A stretch of 64,000 nucleotides of DNA from Saccharothrix syringae (GTDB lineage Bacteria > Actinomycetota > Actinomycetes > Mycobacteriales > Pseudonocardiaceae). The DNA lies in NCBI RefSeq assembly GCF_009498035.1, contig NZ_CP034550.1, positions 4,526,001 to 4,590,000 on the forward strand. The letters are read 5' to 3'. The notes below the pieces were generated by a model. It saw nothing but the letters and a program-made list of their open reading frames with translations. It was not told the origin of the DNA and did no database searches. Made by a program: the position numbers and the translations under genes. Below are positions 31,611 to 41,000 of this stretch, piece after piece (the first letter of the stretch is position 1; every line of letters starts with the position of its first letter).

Positions 31611-32099
31611 GTGACCGACCACGATTTCCACGCCTACGTGACGGCGAGCGCCGCCATGCTCCGCCGCACCGCCCTGCGGCTCTGCGGGGACCGGCACCAC
31701 GCCGACGACCTGACGCAGACCGCGCTGGCGAAGCTGTACGCGGTGTGGCCGCGGTTGGGGCGGGACGTGCAGTTGGACGCCTACGCGCGCAAGGTGCTGC
31801 TGCGGACGGTGATCGACGAGGCGCAGCGGCCGTTCCGGCGGTACGAGGCCGCGGTGGAGGTGCTGCCGCCGGTGGGCGTGTCGGCGGCTCGGGTGGAGGA
31901 CGTGCTCGACGTGCGGGCCGCGCTGGTGCGGTTGCCGCCGGGGCAGCGGCGGGCCGTGGTGCTGCGGTACTGCGTGGATTTGAGCTTGGCGGAGACCGCG
32001 CGGTTGATGGGGTGTACGGAGGGGACGGTGAAGAGCCAGGCGGCCAAGGGGCTGGCGGCGCTGCGCGGGATGTTGGCGCCGGGGCGGGTTGCGGCGTGA
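31611..32099 (+). CDS. ECF RNA polymerase sigma factor (SigE-like small family)
   Basis: 162 residues. Sigma-70 region 2 (FHAYVTASAAMLRRTALRLC, then DDLTQTALAKLYAVWPRL) and region 4 (LPPGQRRAVVLRYCVDLSLA, then TVKSQAAKGLAAL) are present with a short linker, the size and layout of the actinobacterial SigE-like subfamily. No anti-sigma factor gene follows; instead the stop codon begins a 14-bp tandem repeat. GTG 31611 has GGAAGAG upstream. Its regulon is unknown. Confidence 0.88.
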   Translation: MTDHDFHAYVTASAAMLRRTALRLCGDRHHADDLTQTALAKLYAVWPRLGRDVQLDAYARKVLLRTVIDEAQRPFRRYEAAVEVLPPVGVSAARVEDVLDVRAALVRLPPGQRRAVVLRYCVDLSLAETARLMGCTEGTVKSQAAKGLAALRGMLAPGRVAA

Positions 32100-32152
32100 C
32101 GGTGGCGGGGTGACGGTGGCGGGGTGACGGTGGCGGGGTGACGGTGGCGGGG
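32097..32152 (+). repeat. Four 14-bp tandem repeats starting at the sigma-factor stop codon
   Basis: TGACGGTGGCGGGG four times without change (32097, 32111, 32125, 32139), then degenerate copies to about 32200. The first TGA is the stop codon of the sigma-factor gene. Confidence 0.9.
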
Positions 32153-32205
32153 TGATGTGGCCGGGTGACGAGGGCGGTGTGGCGGTGATGAGGGTGTGGT
32201 GACGG

Positions 32206-32496
32206 GGTCCGGCGCAGCACACCGCGCGGCTCTCCGCCCCGACCTGGGCCAGCGCGCACTACGCGGCTCTCCGCTCGCCCGGGTCCGGCCCACTTCGCAC
32301 AGTTCCTCACCCGACCGGGTCCGGCGCGCCCCGCGCAGCTCCCACCCGACCGGGTCCGGCGCGCCCCGCGCAACACCCCGCCCGCCCCGGTTCGGCGCGC
32401 CCCGCGCAACACCCCGCCCGCCCCGGTTCGGCGCGCACCACGCGGCTCCCCACCCGACCCAGTCCGGCGCACCCCGCGCAACACCCACCCCGCCAC
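32206..32496 (+). repeat. Eight degenerate 35-36-bp tandem repeats
   Basis: Units begin GGTyCGGCGC at 32206, 32247, 32282, 32318, 32353, 32389, 32425 and 32461; the middle copies also share CCCCGCGCAACACCCCGCCCG. Spacing is 35-36 bp apart from the first interval. The gap 32153-32639 holds no convincing gene: minus-strand frames through it are low-complexity Arg/Gly. It lies between the sigma factor and the xylanase promoter. Confidence 0.85.
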
Positions 32497-32639
32497 CGCA
32501 CCCCGTCGTGCGGCCGGGGCTCGGGAGCCGTGTGACGGGCCGCACCAGGTGTGTGCCGCCCCTCCACCCCCCAACCACCGGTTGGTCTGAACGGGGCCTG
32601 GCAAGGGGCGTTCGGCGCTCCTTATCGTTCAGGCGGGTC

Positions 32640-32653
32640 TGGGAGCGCTCCCA
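32640..32653. promoter_or_regulatory. CebR box upstream of the xylanase gene
   Basis: TGGGAGCGCTCCCA, identical to the CebR/CelR operator of Streptomyces and Thermobifida, 27 bases before the xylanase start. Cellobiose-type sugars relieve repression in those systems. Confidence 0.92.
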
Positions 32654-32679
32654 GACAGTTCACGGGAGAGGCATTCTCG

Positions 32680-34647
32680 ATGAGGAGAGTTCTCGCCGGT
32701 GCGCTCGCGACCTCGGTGGTGGCCGGGTTGGTCGCGATCGCGCAGGTCGGTTCGGGCGCCGCCGCGGCGGACGACCCGGTGGTGGTCGTCAACAGCACCT
32801 TCGAGGACGGCACGGCCCAGGGCTGGGCGCCGCGCGGCGGTGAAACGCTCTCGGTGAGCGCCGACGCGGCCCACAGCGGCACGCGGGGCCTCGCCGTCAG
32901 CGGTCGCACGCAGAACTGGGAGGGGCCGACGCTCGACCTGCTCGACGAGGTCGACAAGGGCACCCGCTACGAGCTGTCGGTCTGGGTCCGGCTCCCGGCG
33001 GGACAGGCGCCCACGCAGGCGCGCCTGTCCGTGGAGCGCCGCACCGGCGGCACCCCGTCCTACGACCAGGTGGTCGGCACCACCGACGTCACCGCGGACG
33101 CCTGGGTGAACCTCAAGGGCAGCTACACGCTCGCCACCGACGTCGAGTTCCTCACCGCCTACGTGGAGCTGACCAGCACCACCGGAGCGCTGCACGTGGA
33201 CGACTTCACCCTCTCCTACACGCCGCTGCCCCCGATCCAGACCGACATCCCCGCGGTCAAGGACGTGCTGGGCGAGCACTTCGACGCCGTCGGCGCGGCG
33301 GTCGAGCCCGCGCAGCTCCTCGGCAACCACGGGCAGCTGCTCGCCAGGCACTTCAACTCCATCACCCCGGGCAACCAGCTCAAGTGGGACGCCACCGAGC
33401 CGACCGAGGGCGCGTTCCGCTTCACCGACGCCGACACCCTGGTCAACTGGGCCAAGGCCAACGGCATGGCCGTGCGCGGCCACACCCTGGTCTGGCACCA
33501 GCAGACCCCCGCGTGGGTGTTCAAGGACGCCGCGGGCGCGGACATGACCGCCACGCCGGAGAACAAGGCGCTGCTGCTGGCCCGCCTGGAGGCCCACATC
33601 CGCGCCGTGGTCGGCCGCTACGGCGCCGACATCGGCACGTGGGACGTGGTGAACGAGGTCATCGACGAGAACCAGGCCGACGGCCTGCGCCGCAGCAGGT
33701 GGTTCGAGATCACGGGCCTGGACTACCTGCGCACGGCGTTCCGCGTGGCCCGCGAGGTGGCGCCGGGCGCGGTGCTGGTGATCAACGACTACAACACCAA
33801 CGTCCCGGCCAAGCGCGACAAGCTCTACGACCTGGTCGCGCGGCTGCGCTCCGAGGGCGTGCCGGTCGACGCGGTCGGGCACCAGATGCACGTCAACGTG
33901 CAGTGGCCGTCGGTCGCCGAGACCGAGGCGATGATCACCAAGTTCGCGCCGCTGGGCGTGGACCAGCAGATCACCGAGATGGACGTGTCCATCTACACCG
34001 ACAACAGCCAGTCCTACCCCACGCCGCCGCGCGAGGTGCTGCTGGAGCAGGGCTACCGGTACCGCGACCTGTTCGAGGTGTTCGAGCGGCACGCCGCGTC
34101 GATCAGCTCGGTGACCCTGTGGGGCCTGGCCGACGACAACACGTGGCTGGACAGCTTCCCGGTGACCCGCAAGGACCACCCGCTGCTGTTCGACACCCGC
34201 CTGCAGGCCAAGGACGCCTACTGGGGCGTGGTGGACCCCAGCCGGATCGGCGGCCCCACCACGACCACCACGACCACCACAACGACGACGACGACGACCA
34301 CCACCACCACCACCGAGCCCCCGCCCGCGACCTGCGCCGTCTCCTACGACATCGCGGGCCAGTGGCAGAACGGCTTCCAGGGCTCGGTCCGCATCACCAA
34401 CCGCGGCACCGCCCCCCTCACCGCCTGGACGCTCACCTGGCACTACGGCAACGGCCAGCGGATCACCCAGCTGTGGAACGGCACCTTCCGCCAGTCCGGC
34501 CCGGAGGTCTCCGTGGGCAACGCGGCGTGGAACCCGGTGATCCCGGCGGGCGGCTCGACCTCGTTCGGCTTCCTGGGCAGCTGGACGGGCACCAACACCA
34601 AGCCGACCGCCTTCACCCTCAACGGCCTGGCCTGCCGGCTCGGCTAG
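32680..34647 (+). CDS. Secreted endo-1,4-beta-xylanase: CBM (4/9/22-like) - GH10 - Thr linker - CBM2
   Basis: 655 residues. Signal peptide about 1-29; a beta-sandwich carbohydrate-binding module of the CBM4/9/22 group at about 33-183; a GH10 barrel at about 190-525 with acid/base Glu326 (WDVVNEVID) and nucleophile Glu433 (QITEMDVSI); an ACN-encoded Thr linker (34258-34314); a C-terminal CBM2 starting CAVSYDIAGQWQNGF. It cleaves xylan outside the cell. GGGAGAG precedes ATG 32680. The CebR box is 27 bases upstream. The stop codon forms part of the insertion target of an IS element. Confidence 0.95.
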   Translation: MRRVLAGALATSVVAGLVAIAQVGSGAAAADDPVVVVNSTFEDGTAQGWAPRGGETLSVSADAAHSGTRGLAVSGRTQNWEGPTLDLLDEVDKGTRYELSVWVRLPAGQAPTQARLSVERRTGGTPSYDQVVGTTDVTADAWVNLKGSYTLATDVEFLTAYVELTSTTGALHVDDFTLSYTPLPPIQTDIPAVKDVLGEHFDAVGAAVEPAQLLGNHGQLLARHFNSITPGNQLKWDATEPTEGAFRFTDADTLVNWAKANGMAVRGHTLVWHQQTPAWVFKDAAGADMTATPENKALLLARLEAHIRAVVGRYGADIGTWDVVNEVIDENQADGLRRSRWFEITGLDYLRTAFRVAREVAPGAVLVINDYNTNVPAKRDKLYDLVARLRSEGVPVDAVGHQMHVNVQWPSVAETEAMITKFAPLGVDQQITEMDVSIYTDNSQSYPTPPREVLLEQGYRYRDLFEVFERHAASISSVTLWGLADDNTWLDSFPVTRKDHPLLFDTRLQAKDAYWGVVDPSRIGGPTTTTTTTTTTTTTTTTTTTEPPPATCAVSYDIAGQWQNGFQGSVRITNRGTAPLTAWTLTWHYGNGQRITQLWNGTFRQSGPEVSVGNAAWNPVIPAGGSTSFGFLGSWTGTNTKPTAFTLNGLACRLG

Positions 34648-34697
34648 GTCGTGTTTCAAAGGTGCTGACCGGCGGTGTGTCGGTGGCCGGAACGTGG

Positions 34698-34753
34698 CGA
34701 GGTCTCCGGTAGGTGGGTGAGCGACCAAGCAAACCCGAACACCGGAGACCTCG
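34698..34753 (+). promoter_or_regulatory. Hairpin around the transposase start
   Basis: CGAGGTCTCCGGT (34698-34710) and its complement (34741-34753) enclose the transposase start GTG 34717. In other IS families, hairpins of this kind block translation of transcripts entering from outside. That role is an inference here. Confidence 0.5.
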
Positions 34754-35632
34754 TGGCCGGCGTAGCGGCAGCGGGGCGGGCCGATCTGACCGACGCGCAG
34801 TGGGCGCTGTTGCAGCCGCTGTTACCTGTGGGTCGCAAGCCGGGCCGTCCGCCGAAGTGGAGCAGGCGTCAGTTGATCGACGGCATCCGGTGGCGGGTGC
34901 GCGTCGGTGCCCCGTGGCGCGACGTCCCGCCCGACCACGGGCCCTGGCAGACCGTCTACGGGTTGTTCCGCCGCTGGCAGCGGGCCGGCGTCTGGCGACA
35001 CATCCTGACCGCGTTACAGGCCCGCGCCGATGCCGACGGGCTGATCGTGTGGGACGTGTCGGTCGACTCCACAATCATGCGGGCGCACCAGCACGCGGCG
35101 GGTGCGCGGAAAAGGGGGATCTGCGGGTCGAACCGCCCGACACCGACACGGGCGGGACGGAGCCGAACGATCACGGGTTGGGGCGGTCGCGGGGCGGCTG
35201 GACCAGCAAGCTGCACCTGGCCTGCGAGCAGGGCCGGCGGCCTGGTCACCGCCGGTCAGCGCGGTGACAGCCCGCAATTCGTCCCGGTGGTCGAACAGAT
35301 CGCGGTGCCCTGGCACGGCGGCGGACGGGCCAGGGGCCGGCCGGACGGGTCCTGGCGGACGAGGCCAACCGCGCCTATCTGCGCGACCGCAGGATCAAGG
35401 CGACCATCGACCAGCCCGCGACCAGGCCGCCCACCGCAGGGCCAAAGGCTCCGCGGGTGGACGGCCACCCACCATCGACAGGGAGATCTACAAGCAGCGC
35501 CATGCCGTCGAGTGCGGCATCAACCTGCTCAAGCAGCACCGGGCGGTGGCCACCCGCTACGACAAACTCGCCCTCCGCTACCGGGCCACCATCGACATCG
35601 CCGCCATCAACACCTGGCTGCGCCACATCTGA
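34717..35632 (+). pseudogene. IS5-type DDE transposase, multiply frameshifted
   Basis: The N-terminus LTDAQWALLQPLLPVGRKPG and DGIRWRVRVGAPWRDVP is intact, and the first catalytic Asp lies in [14 protein letters not shown]. The protein then continues in different frames: [14 protein letters not shown] (about 35105-35235), [17 protein letters not shown] (to about 35320), [20 protein letters not shown] (second Asp, about 35349-35420) and [19 protein letters not shown] (Glu, about 35425-35632). Four frame changes are needed, so the element cannot move by itself. Confidence 0.85.
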
Positions 35633-35873
35633 AACACGACCTGGCGGTCCTGTCGGAGCGCACCCGGGGCGACCTCGGGTGTGCTCCGGCACTGCCCGGT
35701 CCGCAGTAGTGCGGCTCGGCGTGCGGGCGAACGGGTGACTTCATCCTCTCTTCGTCGCGCAGGCGGAAACCAGCGGAGGATGCTGTGCCCGTCGCCGCGG
35801 GCCGTGCGCGGGTGGTCCCCGCCGGCGACCCCTCGTGGGGGAGCCCGTACCGCCGGCCGTGCGAAGGGGGACC

Positions 35874-36389
35874 GTGCTCGACGCTCGCAACCACCAGGGC
35901 AAGTTCGGTGCGGACTACGTCCGGGTCCTGGCCTCGGCCGCGGGTTTGACGTGGTCCGAGGACGACGTGGACCTCGACGGGGTCGACCTGTGCATCAAGC
36001 TGCCCGGGCGCACCCCGCGCGGCTTCTCGCCGCGGATCGACGTCCAGGTCAAGACGGTGTCCCGGCTCCAGACGCGCCGGGGCGTGGTCGACTTCGACGG
36101 CCTGGACCACGTCCAGTTCAACAAGCTCGCGGGTCCGGGGTTCACCGTCCCGCGCTACCTCTTCGTCGTGCACGTCCCGCCGCACGCGGCCGAGTACGCC
36201 GACCTCAGGACCGCGGGCCTGCTGCTCCGCCACATCGGCTACTACCTCTCGCTGAGCGATCGGGAACCCCTGCCCGCGCCGACCCGGGCGCGGCGCATCC
36301 GGGTCAAGGTGCCGCTGAGCAACGTGCTGACCGCGGTGAGCCTGCGCGCGCTGGTGACCGATGGCGCCGTGGGCGCGGCGGCCCGATGA
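35874..36389 (+). CDS. DUF4365-like putative nuclease, first gene of the HerA operon
   Basis: 171 residues. NHQGKFGADYVRVLASAAGL followed by DLDGVDLCI and RIDVQVKTVS matches DUF4365. The Asp38 ... Gln58-x-Lys60 pattern is the QxK variant of the PD-(D/E)xK nuclease core, as in Mrr-like enzymes. DNA cleavage is inferred. GTG 35874 has GAAGGGGG upstream. The stop overlaps the next start (ATGA). It is the probable effector of a four-gene system with HerA-type ATPase modules. The 233-base gap to the IS contains no gene. Confidence 0.78.
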   Translation: MLDARNHQGKFGADYVRVLASAAGLTWSEDDVDLDGVDLCIKLPGRTPRGFSPRIDVQVKTVSRLQTRRGVVDFDGLDHVQFNKLAGPGFTVPRYLFVVHVPPHAAEYADLRTAGLLLRHIGYYLSLSDREPLPAPTRARRIRVKVPLSNVLTAVSLRALVTDGAVGAAAR

Positions 36390-37432
36390 CGGGGCCACCG
36401 CACGTCCGGCAGGCGACCGACTACTTGAGCGCGCGCGGGTGGGCGCCCACCGACCGCTGGCGCGGTGGCACCGTGTGGTCCTGGCGCGACTTCGACGTCC
36501 TGGTGCCGCCGGGCGACGACCTGGCGGACACCCCGCGACGGATGCGGGACCTGGTGGAGTGCGTGGCGGACGCCGAGGGGCGGACGCCGCGCGCGGTCGA
36601 GCGCGACATGGCGGTGCCCGCCGTGGACGTCGTGTCCTATCGGCTGCGGGGCAGCGGGATCGCTCTGCCCGCGGGCGTCCGCGCCGTCCGCGCGGTCCGC
36701 GACCTCGTCGCGACGTGCGCCAGGGACGTGCTGGGCGATCCCGCGGGCAGCCGGGCGCCCGCCGAGGTGCCCGCCCTGCTGGACCGGGCGCTGCTCTCGC
36801 TGGACGAAAGCGTGTTCGGCGTCGAGGTCCTGCTGCCCGTGGACGACGTGCCCGAGCCGCTGGGCCGCCTGACGGCGCTGCGGGTGCTGCGCGTCTGCGC
36901 GGTGGTGCGGCAGGCGGTGGTCGCCGCGGACGAGGTGGCGTTCGACGAGGTCTTCCGACAGGGCGTCGGCCGGGACGTCTGCGCCACCCTGGCCGACCTG
37001 GCCGGACCGCACCGCGCGGAGCCGTTCGAACTGGGCTTCCGCTGGTCGGTGCTGCGGCCCGTCGAAGGGGGAGCGACCACCGTCGAGTTCCCCGGGGGCG
37101 CCGGTGAACGCGTGTGGGCGGCGAGCAGGCGGGGGCCCGCCGGTGCACCGGTCGCGGCCGTCGTGGAGGGACCGGTGACCGGCCTGGCCGACGACGAGCA
37201 CGGCGAGCGGTGGCGCATCCAGGTGCGCGGCACCCCGGTCGTCGACGGGATCGCCACCGGGCGGGAGCGGCTGGTCCCGGTGCGGTTGGACGGCGAGCGG
37301 GCCTACGGGGCGGCCCTGGAGGCGCACCGCACGGGACGGACCGTGCGGGTCTCGGGCTCGACGCACCGCACGGGCAAGGACATCGCGGTCGACCCCGGCG
37401 GGTTCACCGTGGTCGAGGACGTGGACGGGTGA
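36386..37432 (+). CDS. Unrecognised 348-residue protein of the nuclease/HerA operon
   Basis: The N-terminal segment ATDYLSARGWAPTDRWRGGT, VWSWRDFDVLVPPGDDLAD and RMRDLVECVADAEGR looks like a small alpha/beta module that I recall at the N-terminus of other uncharacterised actinobacterial proteins near ATPases. The middle (about 110-240) is helical; the C-terminal 90 residues (VVEGPVTGLADDEHG, RWRIQVRGTPVVDG) look like a beta-rich OB- or SH3-like unit. No signal peptide, membrane helix or catalytic motif is seen. It is translationally coupled to the nuclease gene (ATGA) and 16 bases before the next gene. The role is unknown; sensor or adaptor is a guess. Confidence 0.72.
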   Translation: MTGPPHVRQATDYLSARGWAPTDRWRGGTVWSWRDFDVLVPPGDDLADTPRRMRDLVECVADAEGRTPRAVERDMAVPAVDVVSYRLRGSGIALPAGVRAVRAVRDLVATCARDVLGDPAGSRAPAEVPALLDRALLSLDESVFGVEVLLPVDDVPEPLGRLTALRVLRVCAVVRQAVVAADEVAFDEVFRQGVGRDVCATLADLAGPHRAEPFELGFRWSVLRPVEGGATTVEFPGGAGERVWAASRRGPAGAPVAAVVEGPVTGLADDEHGERWRIQVRGTPVVDGIATGRERLVPVRLDGERAYGAALEAHRTGRTVRVSGSTHRTGKDIAVDPGGFTVVEDVDG

Positions 37433-37448
37433 GCGGAGAGGAACGGGC

Positions 37449-38054
37449 ATGTCCGACGAACGGTTGACCCCGCGTGAACGCGCCGCCCTGCTCGTCCTCA
37501 TGGCCGAGGCCCGGGAGCTGACCAATGCCCAGCTCCACGAGGTCGCGGGCTTCAAACTGGAGGGCGACTTGCGGCTGCGCCTCAATAAGCTCGGCCTGGT
37601 CACCAGCACCCTGGTGGGCCGCTCCTACGTGCACGAGCTCACCGACCAGGGCGCGGTGCGGTGCGCGGCCGAGCTGTCCGCCGAACGCCCGGCGCGGGCG
37701 GGTGCCGCGGGTGGCGCGCTCCAGGCCGTGCTCGCCGGGCTGCGTCGCCACCTCGACGACACCGGCGGTGCCCTCGCCGACCTCTTCCCGCCGAACGTCG
37801 TCGGGCGCGTGGCGGCCGCCTACGCGGCGCTGGCCCGCCGCCGGGGCGACGCCGTCGGCCTCGCCGACCTGCGGGAACGGCTCGACGACGTGCCGCGGGA
37901 GGACTTCGACCGGGCGGTGGGCGCGATGGCCCGCCGCGACGGGGTGCACCTGTGGGCCGAACCGGACCAGAAGGCGCTGACCGAGCGGGACCACCGGGCC
38001 GCGGTGGTGCTCGGCGGCACCCCGCGCCACCTGCTGGTGGTCGAGGCGCCGTGA
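37449..38054 (+). CDS. Winged-helix-like protein of the nuclease/HerA operon
   Basis: 201 residues. LTPRERAALLVLMAEAREL, NAQLHEVAGFKLEGDLRLRL and LGLVTSTLVGRSYVHELTDQG read as a winged helix (helix 1, recognition helix, wing with a His/Glu/Leu strand). The C-terminal half is helical with a second possible winged unit (LADLRERLDDVPREDFDRAV). It could bind DNA as a regulator, or form a subunit of the ATPase complex. ATG 37449 has GAGAGGAACGG upstream. The stop overlaps the ATPase start (TGATG). No closer family is recognised. Confidence 0.7.
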   Translation: MSDERLTPRERAALLVLMAEARELTNAQLHEVAGFKLEGDLRLRLNKLGLVTSTLVGRSYVHELTDQGAVRCAAELSAERPARAGAAGGALQAVLAGLRRHLDDTGGALADLFPPNVVGRVAAAYAALARRRGDAVGLADLRERLDDVPREDFDRAVGAMARRDGVHLWAEPDQKALTERDHRAAVVLGGTPRHLLVVEAP

Positions 38055-41000
38055 TGGACCCGGCGGCGGTGGGCCCGGGAGGGACGCACTCGGAGGGGAT
38101 GGACCCGGAGCAGCGCAACGCCCTGAACGAGGTCCAGTTCAACTCGGTCCTCGCGCCCGACGACGTGTGGAGCCGGTTGGACCACCACGTCGACGGCCTC
38201 CACGTGGAGGCGGTGAGGCACCTGGAGCGGGCCGTGGCGACCGCGGCGCGCAAACCGGGCGCCAACCCGCTGGGCGTGGTGCTCCAGGGCGAGCGCGGTG
38301 TCGGCAAGACCCACATGCTCGGGTGGCTGCGGCAGCGCGTGCAGCGGGAGGGCGGGGCGTTCTTCCTGCTCAAGACGCTGGACAAGCGCTCGTTCTGGGA
38401 GGGCGCCGTGCAGGGCGTGCTGGGCAGCAAGCTGCTCACCCGCGACGGCGGCCAGCTCACCACCCTGCTCGACCGCCTCGCCGATCGCACCGGGTGCCCC
38501 GGGGAGGTGCGCATGCGGCTGCGGGGGACGCTGCCGGTGCGCAGGCAGGACGTCGACCTGCTGGTGGAACGGCTGCGCGAACTCGCGCCGGAGGTCGTGT
38601 CCAACTGCCAGGACACGCTGCGCGCCCTCGTCCTCCACCGGGCCGCCAGGGACGAGGTGAACCGGGTCGGGCACGGTTTCCTGGTGCTGGAGGACGGCAT
38701 CACCGAGGCGGAGCGGGAGCAGTGGGGCTTCCGCGCCCGCGGCCGGCCGGCCCAGCTCGTGTTCGGCGACCTGTCGCGCGTCTTCGCGCTCACCGGCCCC
38801 GTGGTGGTGGCGGTCGACCAGGTCGACGGCGTGTTCAGCCAGGCTCCCGGCGAATCGGACCGGCACGCCCTGGCCGACGGCCTGGCCCACGGCCTGATGG
38901 CGCTGCGCGAGGAGGCCACCCGGACCGTGATCGTGGTCGCGTGCCTGCCCAGGACGTGGCGGCTGGTCGCCGACCACGGGGTCAACTCGGCCGGCGACCG
39001 GTTCCGGGTGCTCACCCTGTCGACGGCGATGCCCGGACCGGCCGTGGCGACCGCGATCGTGGAACGCCACCTCGGCGGCCTGTACGACGAGGTCGGCTTC
39101 ACCCCGCCCCACCCGACCTGGCCGGTGCTGCCGTCGGCCTTCGAGGACCCGGAGGTGGCCCACTGCACGGCCCGCCGCCTGCTCCAGCGCGTGGAGCGGC
39201 ACGTGGAGGAGTGCCTGCGGCTGGGCGAGGTGCGCGAGCTGGCCGACTTCGGCGAACCCCAGCCGGTCACCACCGCGGTCCCCACCACCGGGCCGGACGT
39301 CCTCGGCGCGCTCGACGAGGAGTTCGCCCGCCTCCGCGCGGCGGCCGACGTGGTGCGGCCGCTCGACCCGGCCGCCGAGGGCGAACGGATGCCCGCCCTG
39401 CTCGGCGCGGCCCTGCGGTGCTACGTGCTGGAACGGGGTGGCGCCGGGCAGGACCTGGCGGTCGACCCGCCGTCGGGCGTCGTGCCCGTGCTCCACGCCC
39501 GGTTGCGGCGCACGCTGGACGAGGAGGGGGAAGGGGAGGAGCACTGGAGCTTCCGGGCGATCGCCCACTCCCACCACAGCTCGGTGCTGCCCCGGTTGCA
39601 GTCGGCGTGCCTGGACGCGGAGCTGTGGCAGGAAGGCGGCAGACGGCACCTGGTGGTGCTGCGCAACATCCCGTTCTCGGCGGGGCCGAAGACCGTGGCG
39701 GCGCTGGCCGAGTTCGAGGCCGCGGGCGGGGTGTCGCTGCCGGTGTCGCAGGACGACCTGCGCACCTTCGAGGCCCTGGAGCTGATGCTGGCCCGGGCGC
39801 CGGAGGGGTTGCTCGGGTGGCTGGCGGCCCGGCTGCCCGCGAGCAGGTCCGGGCTCCTGCGGCGGGTCCTCCCCGCGCCGGTGCCCGAGGTCCCCCCTGT
39901 GCCGGAGCCCGTTCCCGCGCCCGTGGAGCCCTCCGCGCCGCGGTGGCCGGAGGCGGAGCCGGGCGACGACCGGTCCGGCCGGAACGAGGACGGGGTCCCC
40001 GCCATCACCCTGGGCGTGAACGCGGACAACGGGCGGCCGTTCACCATCCCGGTGGCGCTGCTGCGCAAGCACACCGCGGTCTTCGCCGGCACCGGGTCGG
40101 GCAAGACCGTCCTGCTCCGCCGCCTGGTCGAGGAGGTGGCGCTGCACGGGGTGTCGTCGGTCCTGATCGACACCAACAACGACCTGGCGCGCCTGGGCGA
40201 CCCGTGGCCGTCGCCGCCGGTCGAGTGGGGCGGAGGAGACGCCGAGCGCGCCCGCCGCTACTTCGCCGACACCGACGTGGTGGTCTGGACGCCGTCCCGC
40301 GAGACCGGCCGACCGCTGGTGCTGACCCCGCTGCCGGACTTCGGCGGGGTGGTCGACGACCCGGACGAGTTCCGCACCGCGATCGACGCCGCGGTCGCGG
40401 GGCTCGTGCCGCGCGCGGGGCTGTCCGGCCGCAAGCTCGACACCGGCAAGGCCGTGCTCACCGAGGCGCTGGCGCACTTCGCGCGGCGCGGCGGGAGCGA
40501 CCTCAAGGCCCTGGTGGCGTTCCTGGGTGACCTGCCCGAGGGCGTCAGCACGATCCGGGACTCGGCGAAGCTGGCCGCCGACATCGCCGAGGGCCTGAAG
40601 GCAGCCATGATCAACGACCCGGTCTTCGGCGGGCTCGGGGACCGCCTCGACCCGGGCGTGCTGCTCACCCCGCCGCCCGGCAGGCGGGCCAGGGTGTCGG
40701 TGATCAGCTGCGTCGGCCTGCCCAACGACGACCAGCGCCAGACCTTCGTCAACCAGCTCCAGCTCGCGCTGTTCGCCTGGGTCCGGCGCAACCCGGCGGG
40801 CGACCGGCCGCTGGGTGGCCTGCTCGTGCTGGACGAGGCCCAGACGTTCGTCCCGGCGCGCGGCACGCCCGCGTCCCGGCAGAGCACCCTGATGCTGGCC
40901 ACCCAGGCGCGGAAGTACGGGCTCGGCATGGTCTACGCGACGCAGGCGCCGAAGGCGTTGCACAACCAGGTCACCGGCAACGCGGCGACGCAGTTCTTCG

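Larger units (their letters stand above)
34648..35640 (+). mobile_element. IS5-family-like insertion sequence, degenerate
   Basis: Imperfection-free 11-bp ends GTCGTGTTTCA / TGAAACACGAC bound a 993-bp element. The flanks are CTAG (34644-34647) and CTGG (35641-35644), compatible with a 4-bp YTAR-type duplication in which one copy has mutated. If the flanking AG/CT are counted, the inverted repeats are 13 bp. The only gene inside is a frameshifted DDE transposase. The element abuts the xylanase stop codon and precedes the nuclease/HerA operon. Confidence 0.85.

Noticed and set aside
31781..32578. Minus-strand protein made of 12-residue repeats (GRGVARGAPNRG type)
   Set aside because: It only translates the 36-bp DNA repeats and the antisense of the sigma-factor gene. 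No start signal, domain or coding bias.
37661..38053. N-terminal extension of the double ATPase over the winged-helix gene
   Set aside because: The extension is Arg/Gly/Pro-rich shadow sequence; the coupled TGATG start at 38054 gives a normal N-terminus.
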